From positions 558,001 through 622,000 of the forward strand of contig NZ_BAABDF010000007.1 of the NCBI RefSeq assembly GCF_039539485.1: DNA of 64,000 nucleotides, written 5' to 3'. Positions 8,438 through 15,794 of the stretch are shown here, piece after piece. The notes under the pieces were generated by a model, which saw nothing but the letters and a program-made list of their open reading frames with translations, had not been told where the DNA came from and did not search any database. The translations under genes and the position numbers were made by a program. Position 1 is the first letter of the stretch, and the number at the start of each line of letters is the position of its first letter. Origin of the DNA: Celeribacter arenosi. GTDB taxonomy: Bacteria > Pseudomonadota > Alphaproteobacteria > Rhodobacterales > Rhodobacteraceae.

Positions 8438-9340
8438 ATGAGCGAATGGATCATAGGGCTTGAGGGAACCGAAGCCGGTCACAAACTCGCCCTTGCTCTT
8501 GCGCTGCTCGCCGCATTTCTCCACGCAATTTTCGGAGCCCTCCAGAAGGGCCGCCACGATCCGTGGTTATCGCGCGGTGCGATTGACGCCTCCTACGGCC
8601 TCATGGCGTTGCCAATCGCGCTGTTCGTTGTCCCGTGGCCGGAGCCGCATATGTGGCCGATTCTCGCAGGCGCCTTCGTTATCCACGTTTGCTACAAACT
8701 GGCGCAGGCCTATACCTACACCTATGGGGCCTACACGGTAGTCTATCCGGTCGTGCGGGGCACAGGCCCTCTGTTCACCGTGATCGGTGCTGGGCTGGTA
8801 TTCGGTGAACACTTCACACTGCCCCAATGGATGGGCGTAGCTGTCCTGCTGGCGGGAATTTTCGGGCTGGCGATCTACAATCTGCGCACGATCACGCTTG
8901 GACGTGAAACGATGGTGCCGGCACTTGGTCTCGCGGTGCTCACGGGCTGTTTCGTGGCGCTTTATACGACCTATGACGCCTATGGAATTCGCGCGACGGC
9001 GAACCCATTTACGTTTCTGGCATGGTTCTTTCTGATCGACAGCTTTGTGATGCCGGTTATCGCCACGCTGCGGTATCGTACGCTGGTCGAAAAGCCCGAT
9101 CTGGCACCTTTGATCAAACGCGGAATACTCGGCGCGATCATTGCGTTCTTTTCCTTCGGGTCGGTCATGATGGCGACGCGGCTCGACAAAGTCGGCGAGG
9201 CTGCCGTGCTGCGCGAAACATCGACGGTGTTTGCCGCGCTTATCGGTTGGCTGGTGCTCGGAGAAAAAGTCGGGCCACGGCGGTTTGCGCTCATGGCCTT
9301 GATCGCAGCGGGCGCTGTGATAGTGGAAGTGGGTGGATGA
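8438..9340 (+). CDS. DMT-superfamily (EamA) transporter
   Basis: 300 aa with about ten predicted transmembrane segments arranged as two EamA repeats. A typical motif is the GWLVLGEKVGPRRF segment near the C-terminus, matching the E-x-x-x-x-x-x-x-G ending of the second repeat. Members export amino acids or other small metabolites; the substrate cannot be read from sequence. It lies six bases after the unknown gene at 8000-8431 and 12 bases before ispZ, so ftsY through ispZ probably forms one transcription unit. Confidence 0.85.
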   Translation: MSEWIIGLEGTEAGHKLALALALLAAFLHAIFGALQKGRHDPWLSRGAIDASYGLMALPIALFVVPWPEPHMWPILAGAFVIHVCYKLAQAYTYTYGAYTVVYPVVRGTGPLFTVIGAGLVFGEHFTLPQWMGVAVLLAGIFGLAIYNLRTITLGRETMVPALGLAVLTGCFVALYTTYDAYGIRATANPFTFLAWFFLIDSFVMPVIATLRYRTLVEKPDLAPLIKRGILGAIIAFFSFGSVMMATRLDKVGEAAVLRETSTVFAALIGWLVLGEKVGPRRFALMALIAAGAVIVEVGG

Positions 9341-9352
9341 AAAGGACGCACT

Positions 9353-9958
9353 ATGACTGACAAGCAGATCAAACCGTGGGTCAAACCGGCGTTGGAGTTC
9401 GGACCTATCCTCGCGTTTTTCGCAGGATATGTGTTCCTTAAGGACCGCGAATTCATGATTGGCGGCGTGACCTATTCAGGCTTCATCCTGATGACGGCCC
9501 TGTTCATTCCAATACTGGCCCTGTCCACATTTCTGCTTTGGCGCATTACCGGAAAGCTATCGGTGATGCAGATCATGACCCTCGTGCTGGTCACGGTTTT
9601 CGGCGGCTTGACGATCTGGCTGAATGACGAACGTTTTTTCAAAATGAAGCCGACGATGATTTACCTGCTCTTTGCGGGAATCCTCGGTTTTGGCCTGTTG
9701 CGGGGCAGTTCCTACCTCAGCCTTGTGATGGGCGAAGCCTTGCCTCTGGACTACGAGGGGTGGAAGAAATTCACCTTCCGGATGATGTTGTTCTTTGTCG
9801 CATTGGCCATCGCCAACGAACTGGTTTGGAGAACCATGTCTACCGACGCATGGGTGAAATTCAAAACCTTCGGCCTGCCGATTGCGATGTTTGCATTCAT
9901 CTTTAGCCAGTCGGGCCTGTTCGCGCGTCACACCATTCAGAAAGACAAAGAACGCTAG
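9353..9958 (+). CDS. ispZ: Inner membrane protein of the YciB/IspZ (septation protein A) family
   Basis: 201 aa, five to six transmembrane helices. The family signature is clear: KPALEFGPILAFF at the N-terminus, the ERFFKMKPT segment in the middle, and IANELVWR near residue 158. Family members affect cell envelope synthesis and septum formation; the biochemical role is not settled. The ftsY-ispZ neighbourhood is common in Rhodobacteraceae. It converges on the glutathione transferase gene: the two stop codons share the palindromic bases CTAG at 9955-9958. Confidence 0.9.
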   Translation: MTDKQIKPWVKPALEFGPILAFFAGYVFLKDREFMIGGVTYSGFILMTALFIPILALSTFLLWRITGKLSVMQIMTLVLVTVFGGLTIWLNDERFFKMKPTMIYLLFAGILGFGLLRGSSYLSLVMGEALPLDYEGWKKFTFRMMLFFVALAIANELVWRTMSTDAWVKFKTFGLPIAMFAFIFSQSGLFARHTIQKDKER

Positions 9959-10665
9959 TCGCGCTTACCAAAGAGGAGTTTTTGGGCCTCTTTATCCTTT
10001 GTCAGATCACCGCGTTTTTCCGCCCCCAGTGCACGCCCCCGTTGCACCGCGTCGCGCCCGCCGACCTGCGACAGCCAGCGTGCGAGATTCGGTTTGTCGT
10101 CCAGCGTTTGCTGCTGCCCTTCCCAGAGCGAAGCCCAGGGCCAGATCGCCATATCGGCAATCGAGTAGAATGAACCCGCAACAAATTCGTTGTTCGCCAA
10201 TTGCCGGTCGAGAACACCATAGAGACGCGAAACCTCATTGCGGTAACGGTCTTTCGCGTAGGGCAAATCGTTGGGCGGATCCATCGCAGGGGCATATTTG
10301 AGGAAATGATGCGCCTGTCCGGCCATCGGGCCAACCCCGCCCATTTGCCACATGAGCCATTGATCCACGGCGATCCGGTCACGCTGAGTGGGACCGCAGA
10401 ACTGTCCGGTTTTGCGCGCCAGATATTGCAGGATCGCGCCGGATTCAAAGATCGAGATCGGTTCACCGTCCGGCCCGTCGGGATCGACAATGGCTGGCAT
10501 CCGGTTGTTCGGGGAAATTTTCAGGAAATCCGGTTCGAATTGCTCACCCGCCCCGATGTTGACGAAATGAACCTCGTGGGGGAGCGCCATTTCTTCCAAC
10601 GCAATCGAGATTTTCCACCCGTTGGGTGTGGGCCAGTAGTAAAGGTCGATTGGTTTGGTCGTCAT
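9955..10665 (-). CDS. Glutathione S-transferase (YghU/YfcG-like)
   Basis: 236 aa from the ATG at 10665, which has GGAGG seven bases upstream; a longer frame start six codons earlier lacks this. The thioredoxin-like N-terminal domain starts YYWPTPNGWKISIALEE and includes the glutathione-contacting loop NNRMPAIVDPDG and the ESGAILQYLA segment. The all-helical C-terminal domain follows (MWQMGGVGPMAGQAHHF). These features fit the Nu-class/YghU disulfide-bond oxidoreductase branch of GSTs. Physiological substrate unknown. Confidence 0.88.
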   Translation of the reverse strand: MTTKPIDLYYWPTPNGWKISIALEEMALPHEVHFVNIGAGEQFEPDFLKISPNNRMPAIVDPDGPDGEPISIFESGAILQYLARKTGQFCGPTQRDRIAVDQWLMWQMGGVGPMAGQAHHFLKYAPAMDPPNDLPYAKDRYRNEVSRLYGVLDRQLANNEFVAGSFYSIADMAIWPWASLWEGQQQTLDDKPNLARWLSQVGGRDAVQRGRALGAEKRGDLTKDKEAQKLLFGKRD

Positions 10666-10696
10666 GGCAAAGCCTCCGCGCAAAGGACGTTAGGCT

Positions 10697-11620
10697 CTAA
10701 AATGTAGGGTTCCGGCGAAAAGGCAACGACCGCGGCTGCAAGCGGGGTGTGAGTAAACGAGACCAGCGCGGCGCATGGGGGCGCTCGAACAGGCTTTGCA
10801 TCAACCCCATCGGGAGGCGTTCAGGGGACCGCAGAGCGGATGCGTAGAAGTCAAACACGCCTTTGCGCAGGTAGGGAGACCAATGACAAATGAGCCGGTC
10901 CGCCGCCGGAATTGAAAACCCCAACCGTCCGAGTGCTGCGCGGGTTTGAACGTCGTCGATTTGCACATCGACCCAGTTGCGCCGCGAGGTGCCAAGGCCA
11001 CTTCCCAGCGACCGCCAATCACCGTCGCCTTTGAAAAGCGCGAGTTCGAAGAGCCAGTCATAAACGTCGTTTTCGCGTGAAGTGACATTTATCACCTCGG
11101 CCGCACCGCCCGCTTCGCTGTCTAAAGCTGCAAGAGCTTTGTCGCGAAACTCGGCCGCCGTGAGCAGGACCAGCCGATCCACAGCCCCCGCATGCAGATG
11201 ACCGAGTGCTGCGAGCGCGACGCGTGCCCCCAATGAATGGCCAATCAGGTGGACGGGCCGGTCCAGTTTCCAGATCAGCCGCGCCAAGGCTTCGCCGGTT
11301 TGCGCCGCACGCTCATAGGCCTGCCAGATGGAACCACGTGCCTCCCAGCCGAGCGAGATACACAGCCCCTCTGCCGCATCGCCGCCGCCAAATCCCAATG
11401 CGCGCGGCCAACTCACTGCCTTGCGGCATGCACGTTTGGGGTCGAGCGCGAGGATATGGTCATGCGGCGTGTGCGCGGGCACTTGGGGCGAGAATTTGTA
11501 GCCATGAATACAGATAATGACCGGCGCATCCTTGGGGGCGGTCTCCAAGGCGCGCCCAAGTGCCCCGTCTTCAACCTCGACAGCCTGACTGCCCGTCACA
11601 TTTACCTGAACAAGTGGCAT
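10697..11620 (-). CDS. Alpha/beta hydrolase
   Basis: 307 aa. The nucleophile elbow GHSLGAR (GxSxG) and an upstream IICIHGYKF oxyanion-hole motif mark the fold, and DNA-independent features such as a catalytic His region near the C-terminus (LICHWSPY) are plausible. Resembles lipase/esterase-like hydrolases of the DUF900 type, without signal peptide. Substrate unknown. It lies 31 bases upstream of the GST start in the same direction, so co-transcription is possible. It is divergent from metZ; its promoter shares the 11621-11756 interval. Confidence 0.78.
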   Translation of the reverse strand: MPLVQVNVTGSQAVEVEDGALGRALETAPKDAPVIICIHGYKFSPQVPAHTPHDHILALDPKRACRKAVSWPRALGFGGGDAAEGLCISLGWEARGSIWQAYERAAQTGEALARLIWKLDRPVHLIGHSLGARVALAALGHLHAGAVDRLVLLTAAEFRDKALAALDSEAGGAAEVINVTSRENDVYDWLFELALFKGDGDWRSLGSGLGTSRRNWVDVQIDDVQTRAALGRLGFSIPAADRLICHWSPYLRKGVFDFYASALRSPERLPMGLMQSLFERPHAPRWSRLLTPRLQPRSLPFRRNPTF

Positions 11621-11723
11621 GGCCTTTTCGCCTCACGATCCGACTGCTCGCGCGATACCTGCGCGTTCTTTGCGACGATGGTGCGACTCCGAGGTAAATC
11701 TTTGTTAACAGGGGCGCTCGGAG

Positions 11724-11752
11724 TTGACAGCTTGTCGCAGGATTTGTAGCCA
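11724..11752 (+). promoter_or_regulatory. Probable metZ promoter
   Basis: A perfect -35 hexamer TTGACA at 11724-11729 lies 17 bases upstream of TAGCCA (11747-11752), a poor -10. Transcription would start about at 11758, right at the 5' edge of the SAM-II aptamer, which is where it is needed. Confidence 0.45.
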
Positions 11753-11756
11753 AAGC

Positions 11757-11816
11757 GCATCGTGGCGATTTGTTCACCGGATTGCGGGCCACGCTAAACA
11801 TGCCGCTAAAGAGGTC
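11757..11816 (+). ncRNA. SAM-II riboswitch aptamer upstream of metZ
   Basis: The sequence matches the SAM-II (metA/metX) aptamer layout. P1 is CGTGGC at 11761-11766 pairing perfectly with GCCACG at 11788-11793. The conserved GATTTG follows the 5' arm (11767-11772). The 3' segment CTAAACATGCCGCTAAAGAGG (in part, 11794-11814) carries the two A-rich CTAAA elements. GCGG in the loop (11784-11787) can pair with CCGC (11802-11805) to form the pseudoknot. SAM-II RNAs turn off methionine-synthesis genes in alphaproteobacteria when S-adenosylmethionine is plentiful, which fits the downstream gene metZ. Confidence 0.9.
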
Positions 11817-11856
11817 GAGACGAGACGCCAAAGCCCGAAACCGGGTCTCCCCGCGC

Positions 11857-11885
11857 CCCCGCTCTTGATCGAGGTGGGGTTTTTT
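11857..11885 (+). terminator. Rho-independent terminator/attenuator of the metZ leader
   Basis: CCCCGCT at 11857-11863 can pair with GGTGGGG at 11873-11879 (seven pairs, two of them G-T), followed directly by six T residues (11880-11885). It lies between the SAM-II aptamer and the metZ ribosome-binding site, so it can only act as a leader terminator. A separate hairpin (GAGAC 11822-11826 with GTCTC 11845-11849) lies between aptamer and terminator. Confidence 0.75.
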
Positions 11886-11909
11886 GTTGGCTGAAGGGAG
11901 CCGCGAGAT

Positions 11910-13094
11910 ATGACCGAGAAAAACTGGAAACCACGCACACGTTTGATTCATCACGGTGCGCGTCGCTCGCAATATGGCGAAGTGTCCGAAGCCTTGTTCC
12001 TCACGCAGGGATTTGTCTACGACAGTGCCGAGGCCGCAGAGGCACGGTTTGTCGAGCAGGGCGATGATGAATTCATCTATGCCCGCTACGGCAACCCGAC
12101 CACGCGCATGTTCGAAGACCGCATGGCGGAAATCGAGGGATGTGAAGATGCATTTGCAACCGCCTCCGGCATGGCGGCTGTTTCCGGCGCATTGATGGCC
12201 ATATTGCAGGCGGGTGATCACCTCGTTTCCTCACGCGCGCTTTTCGGATCGTGCAGCTATGTCGTCTCCGAAGTGCTGCCCAAATTCGGTGTCGAAACCA
12301 CCATGGTCGATGGCATGGACCTCGACGCGTGGAAATCGGCGATCCGCCCCGACACAAAGGCCGTGTTCCTCGAAAGCATTTCCAACCCGACTTTGGAGGT
12401 CATCGATCTCAAAGCGGTCTGTGATCTGGCCCATGCGGTCGGCGCGATAGTGGTGGTCGATAACGCGATGTGCACGCCGGTGTTTTCCTACGCCAAGGAG
12501 GCGGGTGCGGACCTCATCATCTATTCCACGACCAAACATGTGGACGGGCAGGGACGTTGCCTCGGCGGGATCATCGCGGGCGACCGTGATCTGATCCGCG
12601 GCCCGATCGAAATGTATGTCAAACATACCGGCGGGGCGATTTCCCCGTTCAACGCCTGGCTGCAATTAAAATCCCTCGAGACGCTCGATCTGCGCGTGCG
12701 TCAGCAGGCGGCCACGGCATTGACGCTCTGTGATGCCCTCGAAGGGCATCGTGCGCTCAACTTTGTGCGCTACCCGACCCATAAGGCGCACCCACAGTAT
12801 GACCTTGCGATTTCGCAGGCAGAGGCCGGTGGGACCGTCATCACAATCGATCTGAAGGGGGGCAAAGACGCCGCCTTCAAATTTCTCAACGCGTTGGATG
12901 TATTTACTATTTCCAACAATTTTGCGGATGCAAAATCAATTGCGACACACCCCTGCACGACCACGCACAAAAACGTGCCGGTGGAAAAACGCGCAGAGGT
13001 CGGTCTGACCGACGGTCTGGTCCGCTTGTCGATGGGGCTCGAAGATCCCGAAGACATTCTGGCCGATGTTTTGGGCGCACTCGACGCGATCTAA
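11910..13094 (+). CDS. metZ: O-succinylhomoserine sulfhydrylase
   Basis: 394 aa PLP enzyme of the Cys/Met metabolism family. Converts O-succinyl- (or O-acetyl-) homoserine and sulfide to homocysteine, the direct sulfhydrylation route to methionine. The PLP lysine is K209 in YSTTKHVDGQGR, and D184 in VVVDNAM contacts the pyridine nitrogen. The RYGNPTTRMFE segment (59-69) is the usual phosphate-binding Tyr/Arg region. A GAAGGGAG ribosome-binding site precedes the ATG. It is controlled by the SAM-II riboswitch and terminator upstream, so expression should fall when SAM is high. Choice of acyl group is inferred from the family. Confidence 0.93.
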   Translation: MTEKNWKPRTRLIHHGARRSQYGEVSEALFLTQGFVYDSAEAAEARFVEQGDDEFIYARYGNPTTRMFEDRMAEIEGCEDAFATASGMAAVSGALMAILQAGDHLVSSRALFGSCSYVVSEVLPKFGVETTMVDGMDLDAWKSAIRPDTKAVFLESISNPTLEVIDLKAVCDLAHAVGAIVVVDNAMCTPVFSYAKEAGADLIIYSTTKHVDGQGRCLGGIIAGDRDLIRGPIEMYVKHTGGAISPFNAWLQLKSLETLDLRVRQQAATALTLCDALEGHRALNFVRYPTHKAHPQYDLAISQAEAGGTVITIDLKGGKDAAFKFLNALDVFTISNNFADAKSIATHPCTTTHKNVPVEKRAEVGLTDGLVRLSMGLEDPEDILADVLGALDAI

Positions 13095-13113
13095 TCGTGA
13101 TCCAAACCTGTTT

Positions 13114-13144
13114 CGCCCCCGTATTTCTTTGTAAATCGGGGGCG
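13114..13144. promoter_or_regulatory. GC-rich inverted repeat between metZ and folE2
   Basis: CGCCCCCG (13114-13121) and CGGGGGCG (13137-13144) are perfect inverted arms, extended inward by ATTT/AAAT after a one-base bulge. No T-run follows, so it is a poor intrinsic terminator for metZ. A promoter-like pair TTGTAA (13129-13134) and TATATC (13151-13156), 16 bases apart, overlaps the right arm, so the repeat could instead be an operator for folE2. Confidence 0.4.
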
Positions 13145-13184
13145 TGCCCCTATATCTGCACAGTATAAGGTGGAGGGTGGGCCC

Positions 13185-14291
13185 GTGAACATGCAGCCAA
13201 ATGATGTGGATAAGACGGCTCGTCTCGCTGAGGCGAAAGATGCGCTTGAGCGCCTGCGTGACTGGGCGCGGGGGGCCACGCCGACCGAGGTGGCCGAACT
13301 TGACCCCGCGATTGCACGGCTCCTTCCCGAGGCGGATGATTTTGCCAATTACCCCGCGCTGAGGCGTGCCTATCCCGAAGATTTCGAGGCCGACGAAGCA
13401 TATCGCGGCACGCTGCCTGATCTGCAGAACGGCCCCGAAAGCCTGATCCGTGGTGCGCGCCGCCAGATTCAGCATGTCGGGATATCGAACTTCCGCCTCC
13501 CGATCCGTTTTCATAGCCGCGACAATGGTGATCTGACGCTCGAAACCTCGGTCACAGGTACGGTGAGCCTTGAGGCAGAGAAAAAGGGCATCAACATGTC
13601 CCGCATCATGCGTTCGTTCTACAAACACGTTGAGCGCACATTTTCCTTTGATGTGATCGAAGCCGCGCTCGACGACTACAAACGTGATCTCGAAAGCTTT
13701 GATGCGCGCATTCAGATGCGGTTTTCCTTTCCTGTGAAGGTCGACTCCCTGCGCTCCGGTCTGGCGGGTTACCAGTATTACGACATTGCGCTAGAGCTCG
13801 TGGAACGCGACGGCGTGCGCAAAAAGATCATGCATCTCGACTATGTCTACTCGTCGACATGCCCATGCTCGCTCGAGCTTTCCGAACATGCCCGACGCAC
13901 CCGGCAACAACTCGCGACCCCGCATTCGCAGCGCTCGGTTGCGCGCATGTCGGTGGAAATGAAGAGCGATCAACCCTGCCTGTGGTTCGAGGACCTGATC
14001 GATTTGGCCCGTGGCGCCGTGGCGACCGAAACACAAGTGATGGTCAAACGCGAAGATGAGCAGGCCTTTGCGGAACTGAATGCCGCCAACCCGATTTTTG
14101 TCGAAGACGCCGCGCGTCTGTTTGCACAAGCTCTGGAAGGTGACCCCCGTGTCGGTGATTTCCGCATCATCGCCTCGCATCAGGAAAGCCTGCATAGCCA
14201 TGATGCGGTTTCCGTCCTGACCGAAGGCACCACCTTCACAAACGAGAGCCTCGATCCAAAGCTTTTCTCGACGCTGATCCACGTTGGTTGA
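13185..14291 (+). CDS. folE2: GTP cyclohydrolase FolE2 (type IB)
   Basis: 368 aa from a GTG at 13185, eight bases after the GGAGG at 13172-13176; the ATG at 13191 is the alternative. Converts GTP to 7,8-dihydroneopterin triphosphate, the first step of folate synthesis. Family hallmarks are the QHVGISNFRLPI segment and the metal-ligand cysteine in STCPCS (Cys at about 226/228), followed by ELSEH. The type IB enzyme uses various divalent metals and often replaces FolE under zinc limitation; no canonical folE is seen in this window. It is 90 bases after metZ, with an inverted repeat and promoter-like sequence between them. Confidence 0.93.
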   Translation: MNMQPNDVDKTARLAEAKDALERLRDWARGATPTEVAELDPAIARLLPEADDFANYPALRRAYPEDFEADEAYRGTLPDLQNGPESLIRGARRQIQHVGISNFRLPIRFHSRDNGDLTLETSVTGTVSLEAEKKGINMSRIMRSFYKHVERTFSFDVIEAALDDYKRDLESFDARIQMRFSFPVKVDSLRSGLAGYQYYDIALELVERDGVRKKIMHLDYVYSSTCPCSLELSEHARRTRQQLATPHSQRSVARMSVEMKSDQPCLWFEDLIDLARGAVATETQVMVKREDEQAFAELNAANPIFVEDAARLFAQALEGDPRVGDFRIIASHQESLHSHDAVSVLTEGTTFTNESLDPKLFSTLIHVG

Positions 14292-14336
14292 CGGGCGCGC
14301 TTGACTTGGTCGCGCGACGCGGCCAAGCCTTGCGAC

Positions 14337-15785
14337 ATGACTGACCTACGACCCGTTGGATATGTAATCGGTGCGCTTGTCGCGATTCTCGGCCTGACTA
14401 TGGCCGTGCCCCTCTTCGTTGATCTTTACTTTCGCAACGGTGATTGGCAGGTCTTTTTCGAAGCAGGCGTCATCACTTTCGTCGCCGGTGGGTCTATTGC
14501 GCTGGCGTCCTCAAATGCGGTGTCTGACCGCCTATCGATCCAACAGATATTCCTTCTCACGACCACGGTTTGGCTCGTCCTGCCGATTTTTGCGGGCATT
14601 CCGTTCATTATCGGCGAAACCCAATCCTCCGTGACGGACGCGTTTTTCGAAGCGATGTCGGGCATGACAACCACCGGATCGACGGTTTTTACTGGCCTCG
14701 ATGCCCTGCCTGAGGGGATTTTGTTGTGGCGCTCAATGCTGCAATGGTTCGGCGGGGTGGGTATCATTGTCGTGGCGATGGTTTTCCTGCCCGAACTGCG
14801 CGTCGGGGGCATGCAGGTGTTTCGCACCGAAGCCTTCGACACAGACGGAAAGGTCCTGCCACGTGCCGCAGAAATCGCGAGCCGTATTTCCGTGATCTAC
14901 CTTGGTCTCACGGTATCATGCCATGTCGCCTATGTGGCCGTGGGAATGCCCGCCTTTGACGCGTTGAACCATGCTTTGACGACGGTTTCGACCGGTGGAT
15001 TTTCGACCCATGATGCGTCTTTCGGCATCTATCAGGGGCCAGCCGAATACGTCGCGTCGGTATTCATGATCTTGGCGAGCTTGCCTTTCGTGCGCTTCGT
15101 CCAAATTTTGCAGGGCACATGGAAACCCCTGTGGCGCGACACTCAGGTGCACGCATACCTTGGCATTATCTTCACTTTGGTAATCGCATTTTCCCTATAC
15201 CGGTTGGTCGTCAACAACGACAATCTCGAACACTCGTTCCGAGAAGGTATCTTCAACGTCACCTCGATCATCTCCGGGACAGGGTACGCGTCTGTGGATT
15301 ACCAACTCTGGGGCGCGCTGCCCGCGGTTGCGTTTTTCTTTATCGGATTGATCGGCGGATGCGCGGGCTCCACAGCCTGCTCTGTAAAAGTGTTCCGCTA
15401 TCAACTCCTCATCGCGTCTCTGAAGGCGCAAATCAGCCGCATCCACAGCCCCCACGGCATTTTCTCTGCACGCTATCAGGGCCGCGCAGTGGGCGAGGAT
15501 GTTATCTCATCGGTTATGGCATTCTTTTCGTTCTTCATCGTGTCTCTCGGAGGGATCGCTGTCTTGCTCGCGGCAACGGGGCTCGATTTCGTGACCGCGA
15601 TTTCAGGCGCGGCCACGGCAATCGGTAATATCGGACCGGGGCTTGGTGATATCATCGGGCCTGCGGGCAACTTTGAATCGCTCAACGACGGTGCAAAATG
15701 GATCCTGGCCGCCGCGATGCTGATCGGGCGGCTAGAAGTCATGTCGGTCTATGCGTTGTTCACGGTCCGGTTCTGGCGCAGCTAA
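14337..15785 (+). CDS. trkH: TrkH-family potassium uptake protein
   Basis: 482 aa from the ATG at 14337 (an upstream in-frame TTG at 14301 is less likely). Membrane pore subunit of Trk/Ktr-type K+ uptake. Its four P-loop filter segments are visible: MTTTGST, TVSTGGFST, ISGTGYAS and AIGNIGPG. About ten to twelve hydrophobic helices surround them. It needs a cytoplasmic TrkA/KtrA NAD-binding partner, which is not in the neighbourhood. It starts 45 bases after folE2 and ends nine bases before the convergent protease-like gene. Confidence 0.93.
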   Translation: MTDLRPVGYVIGALVAILGLTMAVPLFVDLYFRNGDWQVFFEAGVITFVAGGSIALASSNAVSDRLSIQQIFLLTTTVWLVLPIFAGIPFIIGETQSSVTDAFFEAMSGMTTTGSTVFTGLDALPEGILLWRSMLQWFGGVGIIVVAMVFLPELRVGGMQVFRTEAFDTDGKVLPRAAEIASRISVIYLGLTVSCHVAYVAVGMPAFDALNHALTTVSTGGFSTHDASFGIYQGPAEYVASVFMILASLPFVRFVQILQGTWKPLWRDTQVHAYLGIIFTLVIAFSLYRLVVNNDNLEHSFREGIFNVTSIISGTGYASVDYQLWGALPAVAFFFIGLIGGCAGSTACSVKVFRYQLLIASLKAQISRIHSPHGIFSARYQGRAVGEDVISSVMAFFSFFIVSLGGIAVLLAATGLDFVTAISGAATAIGNIGPGLGDIIGPAGNFESLNDGAKWILAAAMLIGRLEVMSVYALFTVRFWRS

Positions 15786-15794
15786 ACCAGACGA

